In this document: positions 1-14,900 of the stretch, one piece after another | Layout of the letters: the number at the start of each line of letters is the position of its first letter | Numbering within the stretch: position 1 is the first letter of the stretch | Source: Enoplolaimus lenunculus | Lineage: Eukaryota > Nematoda > Enoplea > Enoplida > Thoracostomopsidae | NCBI GenBank assembly: GCA_030248215.1 | Contig: JASANG010003406.1 | Span: forward strand, 1-64,000 | Reading direction: 5' to 3' | DNA: 64,000 bases | The notes under the pieces: generated by a model | Told to the model about the DNA's origin: nothing | Databases searched by the model: none | What the model saw: only the letters and a program-made list of their open reading frames with translations | Translations under genes and position numbers: made by a program

Positions 1-117
1 GGTCGACAGATTATCAGTCCAGCGGGCTAGAGCTGCTGAGCCACACCGCCTCATAATCAACTTCTGAGTTTTTCTGTTTTTATGCCTTATTCGAACCTTC
101 CATGTTTTTACTTCTGG
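1..117 (-). repeat. tRNA-derived SINE, copy cut by window edge
   Basis: Read on the minus strand this matches the SINE pair at 25167-25925: the shared block runs from the AAAACTCAG-type leader through a tRNA-like head with A box (GTGGCTCAGC), anticodon-loop region (TGATAATCTGTCGACC) and the start of the T arm. The window begins inside the tRNA-like part, so the B box and the tail are missing. The head resembles tRNA-Ile with a GAT anticodon, as in the other copies. Not a functional tRNA, because the D arm carries an insertion and the sequence is embedded in repeat DNA. Confidence 0.6.
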
Positions 118-141
118 TTATATGAACTGGTTATATGAAGG

Positions 142-533
142 CACCGGTGTACAACGAGAATTCCGGTTCCGGCAATTTTTGACCTTCCGGTTCCGGTAAT
201 TTTTTGTGGAATTAAAAGTTCCGGTATTAAATTTTGGTCGGTAAAAATTAAGATATTTTACTAAAAAAGACGCCAAAAATTAAACCTTGACAATTACCGA
301 AAATAAACCGTTGAAGGTAGGTTCCCTTCAATGGATAAAGAAATTCTAAAATACAGCAGATAAAGTGAATACCTATCTCCAACTAAAAGTTTATTTCACC
401 AATAATATTGCAAAATACAAAATTAAAATGAATTTTACGGTGACAGCATGTATATATTTCTCATTTTCCGGTTCATTTACGGTAATTTTTTCAAATTCCG
501 GTTCCGGTAAATTGTAATTCCGGTTGCACCCTG
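142..533. mobile_element. CCGG-rich CAGGG-ended MITE (hAT-like), copy 1
   Basis: The right end reads as the inverse of CAGGGTGCAACCGGAATT, and the left end is a degenerate form of the same sequence. The interior is packed with TTCCGGTTCCGG-type motifs on both sides of an AT-rich centre. The same ends recur at 1409-1673, 2408-2752 and 4562-4915. Terminal CAGGG is typical of hAT elements. There is no coding capacity, so it is a non-autonomous copy. The target duplication is unclear here; only GAAGG is shared by the two flanks. Confidence 0.6.
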
Positions 534-754
534 GAAGGTATATACTACATATGCAGCAGTGATTTACCAATGTAGAGCATCAGCATGGGGTTTCGCACTA
601 ACATATTACACTTAATTTGTGCACAAGACCTTGCAATTTTACACACATATGAAAATAATTGCTCATAACAGTATACCGATGCTAGATATTTCAGTCGTAG
701 GCTCCGTAATCTAGTTCGTTTTAGAGAAAATCATATTGAAATCATATTTGTATT

Positions 755-791
755 TATTATTGTTGTCACCTGCTAACAGAAAACGTCCACA
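755..791 (+). promoter_or_regulatory. 3' splice site just upstream of the V-ATPase E start codon
   Basis: A pyrimidine-biased stretch ends in CTGCTAACAG at 770-779, leaving only 12 nt of leader before the ATG at 792. This is either the acceptor of a 5' UTR intron or a spliced-leader trans-splice acceptor. The latter is common within 20 nt of the start codon in nematodes. Sequence alone cannot tell the two apart. No TATA-like promoter was identified upstream, where a CCGG-rich MITE occupies 142-533. Confidence 0.4.
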
Positions 792-5334
<4,543 letters not shown>

Positions 5335-7238
5335 TCCTAATGGCGACATATTTAAACAATTGGTAGTCTTAAAAGTTACTGAATATTGTACTAATTAGTG
5401 AGTTACTGTATCGTCATAAGAGTTGCCTGGGTTCCAACAGGAACTAAATTTTGCTGGAACAGGAACAAGAATTAATTTTTTTCTTTTCAATAATTTTCAT
5501 CACTGAATTACCACTGTTGGAGTTTTTAGAAAACTTGCCAAATATGGCTTAAGAGAATTTTCAGCTATTTTCATCATCGAGTTTAGCGAAAACTTAATGA
5601 ACAATTTAGTGCCAAAATTTGACTCACTGCAAAAACACTAATTTCGAGATAAAAATTTTCAAAGACAAAGTTTCCAATATTTAAAAGATTATGAATAATT
5701 TGCCACAAAAGCGTAAAAATTCTGGTTCCACCGGAGCAGAAACTCCGGTTGAAACCTGCAGTAGGGATGTGCCGATACCGATGAAGACTCTTATTTTGAA
5801 AATTTGTCGAAGCCGATAACTGTTCCAACTTTAGTACACCATGCTTAAAGAAGACATTGGATATGACATTATTATGCGAAGACTTAAACCCTAACCGCCA
5901 TAACGATTGTAATTTTATGAGAACGGTTCACTTCAATTAATTTTTCAAACACAAACGTAAGAGAACAGTTTCCCTGATCAGACTAACTGAGTTACGCCAA
6001 GAAGTGACACTAATAGCATTCCAACTGACTGTTATGTGCAAAAACATCGGCAATTTTTTGCAGGTTCGATGTAGATAATCACGAAAAGCGCCGATTATTC
6101 GGCGCATCCATATTTTACAATTTTTGGTAAAGATTTCGTAGATCGAGAGCGCTTTGTTTTAGGAATTCAACTTCGTTGTGACAGGTTTTATAGCCATATT
6201 GTACGAACATTCCATGGTATCGCATTTGATTTGTTATATGCCTTGTTATTGCTTTGTAACGATCAACATCAAAGTTACCTATTACACAGTTTCGTAAAGT
6301 ATAATAGTCCTTACAGAGAATTGTAAAAAAAGTGGTGAATTCAAGGTTGTACAACATGAAATCGGAAGATTTTTATCACATTTTTAGTTCCACTGTGTCC
6401 TATTGTTTCTGTTATGTCTAAATGCTGTGTTTCAATGCACCTATTAATTTGAACGTAGTTTTAGAAAATAGTAATTTAATGTTTATATATATAATTTATA
6501 TCTTGAATATTAAAACACCGTGTTTTGTATTATGGGAATCAACATGGAGTATGGTGCTGAGATCAATTTAAGTTTAGTCGTTATATATTTCCGTTGCTTG
6601 TTCAAACGTGGACTAAGTAGGTCCTGATTAGCTATTTGTACCATAGTATATATTTTCATCTTTTACGCCGGGTCAAATAGTCATTAGTGTAGTGAAAATC
6701 CAAACAATTATTGCAGCAGTTGCAAAGTCTTTTGGTGCTAATGCGCCGTTCATAATATAAAATTTACTGTTGCCACAAAAAGTGTCATAATGTAGAGTTA
6801 ATGCGTGACAAATTTTGGGAAAAATGATATCCACTATGGCGATTATGATAACGCTAGGACTTTGTGTCCTTATAAGAGCCCTTTTCAGGATGCTCCGAGA
6901 TTACTCACGCTGAATTTAGGGATAGAACCTTTTAGAGAAAGTACTGAGGGTTGTTACAATTACAGATGAGCTCCTGATATGAAAAATATCCGGATATATA
7001 TCCGAAATGAAACGTGGATAGCGGATAAAATTTTGTCTGCACGTTAATCCGGTACCGATTTAAAAAAATTTGAATTGTCTGTTATCCTCGTGTGACATTC
7101 ACTGTTTATACCGCGTGCAATATATGATATTCGAAATGACTGCCAATAACGTATGATGTGTTTAAAAAAATGTCCGCAAGGTTGTGGCAAACTAGCCTGA
7201 ATGTCATCACATGATACAAAAATTTGAGATTTTGCATT
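5335..7238. other. Intergenic, no gene recognised
   Basis: Downstream of V-ATPase E. I see no splice-consistent coding exons on either strand, only short AT-rich ORFs. At 6962-7010 a short stretch (GATGAGCTCCTGATATG followed by ATATCCGGATATATATCCG) resembles the end of the hAT element at 7247-8523, so this is probably a fragment of that family. Confidence 0.5.
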
Positions 7239-7246
7239 GTTTGGAT

Positions 7247-8523
7247 TATAGATGGGCACCAGATATCCGAAATGCTTTTGTCTAAAACTTCTTTGGAATA
7301 ATTTGCATGGTTTCACTACCAAAGTAGCCGGAGCCAGGGTTGTTGGCCGGAAAAAATGGTTTTTTCCATTTTTTTTGAGGGGGGTGGAAAAAATGGAAAA
7401 ATATTAAACGATTCTTAAATATAATTTGCAAGTAAATATGGTATAAAATAACGTTTTTAAATGACATCCAACTAATTTTCGTGCAACACATTAACAGTGA
7501 CCGTGTGTATATGTCCACCAGGATACATTATATGTCCGAAACGCGAAAATTGCAGCATATGCATATATAAATGAATTTAGGAATTGCAAATTTGCCAAGA
7601 CATTCTATGTAGAACTACATATGCAACTTGTTCGGTTCACTCACCAGGTTCCGTCGTCAATGGGGCGGCTAAAGTTAGGGTGCTCATAATTGAAAGCTTG
7701 CTTTTAACGTGTGATTTGACACAAGAATACGTCTAACTTCAACCTCGCTTGCTTCGCTGTCAGAAATAACCCAAAAGTATATTGGGATTTAATATATACT
7801 TACAAAAAAAACAAGCGTGAGTTGTTTAACTCGCTCCACTCATGAGTCTCTAATGTTCCGATGACCTCCTCCGGTTATTCCATGCCAAAACTTAAATTTT
7901 TAAAAATTCGAATTTTAAGGTTCCAAATTCCTCCACTGGACTCAAAAAGTTTTTGTCGAAAAATTAAACACATATATCCGGTATTGTAACTAACCCTTGA
8001 ATTGAATGTTTATTTGCCTTGTATCAAAAGCTTTAGTGATAATGCAAGGTTATAATTAGGAATGTACTTTGAAAATTTAAGCACGCTTCAAAGTTTTGAA
8101 CTCACCTTTATTTGGTTCTGGAGTCATATGTGCGCTACAATTAGAAATAATTGACATTTATGGACTCCAATTAGGGTTTAGGGACTTTATGCGCTTACGG
8201 ACTCTTATTAGGGATACAGACTCCTATTGATTGGGACTCAAAATGGTTACCCACTCTTATTCAGGTCACGGCAGTACTGGCATAATAAATATCATCTCAA
8301 TTTGCTTGAGCGTCAGGGTACATCCTTTAGAGCAACAAGTTAAAACAAGTGCTTAAGAAACGAAAATTGAGGTTCGGAAACTCAAAAAACCCAAAATCGA
8401 GTTTCGGATATCCGAAACAGAAAATTTCATTTCGGATATCCGGATATATACGGATATCCGGATAAATATCCGGCAAGAACTGTCGGATATCCGGATATGA
8501 AAATTATCCGATGCCCATCACTA
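7247..8523. mobile_element. Non-autonomous hAT element with perfect 8-bp target duplication
   Basis: The left end TATAGATGGGCACCAGATAT and the inverted right end TAGTGATGGGCATCGGATAA are typical hAT termini (T/CAGnGATGGGCA). They are flanked by identical 8-bp copies of GTTTGGAT at 7239-7246 and 8524-8531. The subterminal regions are rich in TATCCGGATATCCG motifs. The 1277-bp interior has no transposase ORF that I can recognise. Another repeat (7970-8276) sits inside it, so the element is older than that insertion or captured it. Confidence 0.8.
7970..8276 (+). mobile_element. TACTGTAGTGACCCG-family element, nested fragment
   Basis: Shares with 33512-33947 the ordered blocks TATCCGGTAnTnnAACTAAC, ATnCAAGGTTATAnTTAGGA, TGGAGTCATnTGTGCGCTAC and GACTCCTATTGATTGGGACT. 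It ends TTATTCAGGTCACGGCAGTA. The left TIR is missing. It lies nested in the hAT element. Confidence 0.65.
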
Positions 8524-9057
8524 GTTTGGATTTAGAAATACATTTAGAGAGAATTTCTCGCGAAACAAAAAATAGAAGCTAAATTTAGCATTCAAAATCA
8601 TTTAATGCCCTGCATAATATGTTATATTTTGCTGAATTTTAGAATATCCCAAGGTGAACAGGATCACGTGACAATCGACTCTTGCACATAGTGACCATTT
8701 GAGAGTGGTGGTTTGTAAGCTATGTCCTATAACATTCGAGCTTTGTCTGTTGATCCTATATAAGCCTGAATTTTGAAGCTGACGTCGAATGAACATGGGA
8801 CAATCCGTGACCCACCTGCCTCGGTTATAAGGTGAATCATACATAAGAACACCTTATGTATAATACGTAGACGGGTGCGCTTGAAATCCTCCTGTTGCAT
8901 TCGCTGAAAGCGTGCGAAGAGGAATGAGGCCAACCCAGTTTCAAAAGTAATCCCGCAAATAATGAATAATTTGAAAATCAGATAGCTTCGGCTGTTGCGA
9001 TTTAAGTTCAGTCAATATTGCCTTAAGGTTATTTAAATTTTATAATTATACGCTACG

Positions 9058-9195
9058 ATGCAATATGAAAACGCGGCGGCACAACAGCAAGATATTGAGG
9101 AACGAGCGGTCAGTAATGATGTAAAAGCATCGAGAAGGCAGACTTTCATGGAAGTTTTTTCCTGTCTTATGCCGCTCATAAACTGTGGCTGATGT
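9058..9195 (+). CDS. Short unrecognised ORF (45 codons), possibly an exon
   Basis: ATG at 9058 opens a 45-codon frame (MQYENAAAQQQDIEERAVS..., ending LMPLINCG) with more balanced codon use than the surrounding AT-rich DNA. A second short frame with coding-like composition follows at 9185-9409 in another phase. I recognise no family, cannot place convincing splice sites joining the two, and cannot exclude chance. If real, it would be a fragment or pseudogene on the + strand between V-ATPase E and the 3' end of Nup107. Confidence 0.2.
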
Positions 9196-9444
9196 AATTA
9201 AAATTGGCGAGCATGACTTTACGTTGCAACGTACACCATTTTCTGCAGTATTGCATAAAACAATTCATGACTCTCCAAATCCAAGTTACGTGATTCAAAT
9301 TGGAAGAGATGCTATAATTCCGCCGGTTCTGCACTGGACCAACAAAGAGTTCCGTAATCGCTATTTATTTATGCGACTTTGGTATATCCGCACATGCCAG
9401 AATTTTTAAAAATTGTAGATATGCACACAGCACTATAGTGGTCA

Positions 9445-9775
9445 GGGAGCAACCAGATGTGAAAAATACCGGAGCCGGAGTACAACGAAACTTGCCGGAG
9501 CCGGAGGTGAGGCGAAATTAGGTAGTAAAATTGATAATTATTAAATATTAGCCAAATATCTGCAATATGTTGGTACAAAATTTTCTGCAAAATTTCTCAA
9601 ATTCTTTTCTGAAAATTGTGACAAAAGTAAAACGAAACGCACTAAAATAGATATTTTGCAAAATCATGCAAAATTTTGTAACCGAAATTGCCGGAACCTG
9701 CGGAAAAACACTACAATAGCCGGAGTCGATTTTCTGCCGGAACCGGAGGCAGGCCTCCTGTTGTACTCTACTAGT
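9445..9775. mobile_element. CCGGAGCCGGAG-rich MITE, copy 1
   Basis: Begins around CAGGGAGCAACCAGATGTG and carries ACCGGAGCCGGAGTACAAC, GAGGTGAGGCGAAATTAGG, AAAACGAAACGCACTAAA and GCCGGAACCGGAGGCAG in order. The same order occurs at 50895-51235. It is a relative of the CAGGG/CCGG family near the window start, with a different interior. Confidence 0.55.
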
Positions 9776-10465
9776 GGTTGTGTAGTTTTCTAGTTTGCGA
9801 GATGCTAAAACAGCTTGGGCTCGAGCGCGTATCGGAAGGGTTTCGTGGACTGCCTCGGAATTCAAAGGCATAGTATTTGAATTTATTTGAATATGGTAAA
9901 AGGGTTATTGAACAAAATGAAATTAACATTATAAATGATAGCGTTGCATGTTGAGAATTTGCCGATCGCAGCTAAAAACGTGCTGTTTTGCTCCAACTGG
10001 AGTCGGTTAATGCAAAATAAAACGGTGTTTTTCCTTTTGGCCCATCAGGAGAGCTAAATAAAACCTTTTTCTTTTCTAAAGCATCCGACTAAAATCTGGC
10101 CTGAGCATTTGAAAAGTTTGTGGGCGTTTCAGAGGACATTTAGTTGCACATAAACGAATTGACACTCAGATTTGGAATTTATGATCCGCTGAAAATTGTT
10201 TACAGCTGGATTACTGGTTGAATCGAATACCTACCAGTATCAATATCTACGGTACTTATTGACGTTATGTTGCGGCATGAGATTTGTGCAAATGCCGAAT
10301 CTCCTGTTTTTCGTAAAAGGTCTATTTCTGTGTTCAGCAAAGGTATAATTATAATTAATGGCTAGATCTGATGTGATTATTTTTTCGACTCTAAATTGCA
10401 GGGGATAAGAAATTTTTGCAAAGTTTGAGCAATTTTTGAAAAACTAAGGACTGTGGTTTGAACGG

Positions 10466-10936
10466 GTGTTTAAAGCTACTTCAAAAATTTTCAATCCTGT
10501 ACTGATCCTATATGGACGAGAAAACGTTGGTAGTGTAATTGACAGAAAATTTAAAATTTTGGATATTTCACTAGTTTTGATAGTTTTGAATATACAGGGT
10601 AGAGCCATTGGCGTGAAAGTTGCTTTAAACAATGGTTATTTCTTTGTAACTACTTGGTATATATGGGCCGTCTAGCCCTGTGTATCAAACCAGCCTTTGA
10701 TGAACATATCTTTTAATAGACAAAATACTAGCTTGTATGAAATGACATATTTGGGCGATTTCAATTTAGTTGACAACGTTGAGCTCGACAGAGTTAGCCT
10801 GTGCTCAGACAGGCAAATAGGTTTGGAAGATTTGTTAAGATTAAAGAACCTTTTGGTACTTAGTAAGTACGTTTTTCGACAAAAATATGCTTTTCGAGAC
10901 GACTTTTTCACTTACTCACCCATCTACAACACATAA
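10466..10936 (+). mobile_element. Non-LTR retrotransposon (LINE) endonuclease fragment
   Basis: Two adjacent + frames look like parts of the APE-type endonuclease of LINE elements. The first (10466-10675) has LNIQGRAIGVKVALNNGYFF, like the GR-hydrophobic strand followed by a TWYI stretch in the place of the usual NVYAP. The second (10697-10936) has MTYLGDFNLVDNVELDR, matching the GGDFN-V-ELDR block. The frame changes between the two, near 10680, and no reverse transcriptase follows, so this is a dead 5'-truncated piece. The identification rests on motif memory only. Confidence 0.45.
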
Positions 10937-10999
10937 TCTCAACTACACCATATATATGTTGTTTGGATTATGTGAATGCGCCGTGTTTAATGTAGTGAT

Positions 11000-11157
11000 T
11001 CGAATAAGAGGGAGAGAGTCCCTTAAGTAACGAAGGGTGGCGGAGCGTGGGTTGAAAATAAATAATAGTCCGTAACCGAATAACAAGGGGGGGTACTCCC
11101 TGGAGAAGCCAAATAAATATCAGCCTCCGCCACTTATTCGGGTCACTACAGTAGTTC
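11000..11157 (-). mobile_element. TACTGTAGTGACCCG-family element, partial reverse copy
   Basis: The right edge reads TTATTCGGGTCACTACAGTA, the inverse of the family TIR. To the left come CCTGGAGAAGCCAAATAAATATCAG-type and GTAACCGAATAACAAGG-type blocks, shared with 31725-31871 and 48415-48838, and then GTGGCGGAGCGTGGGTTG. The other half is missing. Confidence 0.65.
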
Positions 11158-11967
11158 AAAATACGTTAATATGTCCGACCATTGCTTATTTCGGATAAAA
11201 ACAGAATTAAAATTAATTGATCGGGGATCAGTATTTTATAAATTATATACACACGAATTTATTCAATGAATATGAGGTGGCTGCTTCTGTTGAGAACTGT
11301 TATCATTGCCCATTTTGTAAAAGAGAATATCTGCGATTTTTGGGATAATTTTAAATTTCTTGCATAATAATAAAATAGCTGGAAATTAGCAAAGAGAAAA
11401 TTTGTAAAAACCTAAAGATGTCGAGCTTAAACGGTATTTTAAAACGCTTGAAACAGAACTAGAACATATAAATAGTTTCGAAGTAAAAGCTATTGGTGCG
11501 AAATCATAGAGCTGATATTAAAATCACGGTTTGAATTTTTATAGACAATAGGATACGAGTGAAACTGTAGAAAGTTTCCATAAATTATCTACTCCGGCCC
11601 CAACCCCTGGACAGCCCTACTGGAAAATAAAAAGTGACGGCCAATGTATTTCTAGAACAGGGCGGTAATAATAGTATAACCAAAGCATACTCCTAAACCA
11701 AATTTTAGACGAAATGAGCTTTTACATAAGCCTACTGTACGACGTCAAAATACTAGATCTCCCTTCAATCTCCATAACGGCAAACAATACTGGCTTATTG
11801 AACGCGAATATACCATTGTTGGCTGACTCTTTAGACACAAATTATTGCAATAAAAAATTAATTTTTTTCGCCCAGAGATAAAATTATCCGCTGTGATCGT
11901 GCTCAAACAAGACACTGTACAAATACATCATACTGATTAATATTTTCAAAAGAAAGGTTGTCGAAAA

Positions 11968-14900
11968 TCAAGAGTTCATTAGATTCGCCGACGATTCCGC
12001 AAGTTTTTCGAGTAACGCTTGCAGGTTTGACTTGGAAAAAGCCTGAAATTTTTTGTGAACAAATAAGAACAGCTAATAAAAATGATGCTATTACTAAAAG
12101 AGACGGCGGGTGATGAGTCGACTGGTTGTAACACTGATGAAAGTTTACACTGAAAATAAGTTAGCTGCTAGGTTTGTCAACAACTGCTTGGTCTATTGGC
12201 AACAAAAGCAGCATATTGAAGAGCGAGAATAAATATGTAAAACACGTGAAACCAACATTGCTCGTGGACAAATAAACCACACATCAATTTAATGAAAACA
12301 AACTATCGGCCAGAGCAATTCTGTTCCATATGTATAACCAGGCTCACGATTGTAGGATAAATAATGAAAAAAAATTGGCGATGCGCAACATTCGGCAATT
12401 CTAATGTTACACGATCCATCGCACATTGGTTATAGATGTTACACGCATTATTGAGAATATGAAGACTTTAATCAAATACACAACGTACCCGATATATCTC
12501 ATACCGCTCCGTCATTATCACATCTGCTAATTTCAGAGCTGACTCATGATCACCCATTGCTGTGTTTACTTTGTGAATCATTGACGCAACTTGTGGCAGA
12601 CACAAACTTCGGATTGACGTCAGTTGATCACTGCGCTTGTTATCGGCAGATAACTCCTTTAAAAACCTATTTAATACAGGATCACAATGTCGAAAATTCT
12701 GATTAGCACACGTAAAATAATTAAAGACAGTCGCACTTTAATAATAAAATAACATTCCTTTTTGCTGGTAAGTAAAACACACACAATTCCAATGAGTGCC
12801 ATACTTTGGGTTTCCGTCCCAAATAACTTCCGTTTGCATTGATTACAGTTATAGGCGGAATTCCAGTGTTGAAAAGGGCGAATACCAACTTACTAACGAT
12901 GTAATAGTACAATATTATTTGTTTTTACTTGATCCGCTGAAAAGCTGACAGCTTTTGTGGCCAAAATACTAAACAAAGTACTTTAAACGTACAGATTTGA
13001 TATCAATCATCCAACCACCATGAAATGTTAGCACATTGTAAAGCAACTTCAAGGCAGGCTGAAACAAAATAAATTTAGTGTAAGCAATATTAATCGCATT
13101 CCCAGTAATTTCTACCTAATTTTTAACGTTCAAAGTAATGAATACGTTTTTCGCCTTAGCACAAAATCTCATATGGTAGCAGCAAATGAAAGTGTTACTC
13201 GGACGTTTCGAGAAAAATTATAACAAACATTTTATAATATAAAAACTCGACTAATATTTCATCAATCAACCAACAATTTAAACACGAGCTCAAAGCTTTA
13301 CTGACGTGTTCGCAATGATAACTGACGCCAAACGTTAATATCAAACTAGAAAAATGAATCCTCCGCGTGAAATTCGTTTATAAACAACTTTTTAGCTATT
13401 AATTTATACAAACCTTGCCTTAGTATAAATACCAACCTACCGCAGCCGAAGTTTGAACTAAATTATTCCATGATTCCAGCTGCAGTTGGTAAGTTTTATG
13501 TCTGTGCTCATCGGCAAGTTGCTCTTTGAACGAAAGATCGCGACTTTTTAATCCGCGGCCCGGTTTCGGGGCAGTTGTAGCTCCTGTGGAAGCAGTGGCA
13601 ACGGAACTGCAAGGTGCAGTTTGAGACGGTGTTTTCGCCGGAGTTTTTGACAGCCTCGCTGACCTGCGTGGTTGAATACGGGTAGGCGTTGGCGTAATTG
13701 GTTGTGGAACTGCGCACAAGCTGGACGATACATCGAGATCTTCATGCAAAACGAACGAGTCCAAATCTTTATCGACGATCACCTCTTCAATGCTGGGCAG
13801 TGTTGGTTTTTGACGGTAAAATATTTCATACCAATGATTGAAAGCATCTAACGCTTCCTGGGAGCACAAACATACGGCGCAAGAATAATATATGATAAAA
13901 TAAACAGTACAAAGTATATTGTCTGAGAAAAAGATTATTGTGCAAAAACAAAAACACTTACGCACTGTTGATGACGTGTTTAAACAAGAGCCTTTTGTAC
14001 GGACGTGTTTAAAAAAGAGCCTTTTATAAAGAAAATAAGGCCTTTTATAAAACAGAAGAGTTTTTTATTTTTCTTGCAATTTATTCCATATTGACTAACA
14101 TGTAACAATAAAATAACAACATATCAAATTTGTTTTAAAACGTCTTGATGCAGCGCTGGCGCCACATATCAGTAATATTTTTATCTATAAACTGCAAACA
14201 AAACGAAACGCTGTTTACCAAATATGCAGAAAGGCAAAAATGTTCGCGTCGAGCGTTTTCGCTGTCCAATGGTAACTCATCATCATCCTAAAATGAACAA
14301 AAATAAAGTTATCACAGAAACGATGCTTGTGGCCGCATTTGATCCAATAATTTTTGGCAGTTGACATGTAGGTTCAAGTGCTGAACTCGAAAATGACCAC
14401 TTGAGCCTTCGAGTAACGTATGAGTAACAACAAATGCATCTTAATATAACAGCATGCATACCACGCAGCTTCCAACCGTCACCACTAAGCAAAGAAAAAC
14501 GGCTTAAAAGTTGCTTCAAGAAAAATCTACCACTTAACTAAGTTACCTTACCTCTTCATAGAGAATAATAAGCTGCGTTATAGAATATGATATTCTGGTA
14601 GCTATAAGAAACCACCAAACTATATACTACATAGACTAACACTTTCTGATGAAATTTTTAATCTCTTCATAGAGAATAATAAGCTGCGTTATAGAATATG
14701 ATATTCTGGTAGCTATAAGAAAAAACCAAACTATATACTACATAGACTAACACTTTCTGATGAAATTTTTAATCTCACAAACACAAATACGAAAATTGCT
14801 TACATTAACTGATTCAAACTTCGCTATAACTGCGCATGTATCACGCGGTAAAGTCGCTAAACACTCGATAGCACAGCGAACTTTTCCAAGCACTGGAATA

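Noticed and set aside
10203-10343. Possible exon on + (frame GLLVESNTYQYQYLRYLLTL... with acceptor TTTACAG and donor AAAG|GTATAA)
   Set aside because: Splice sites are plausible, but the translation resembles no family I know and there are no partner exons in phase nearby.
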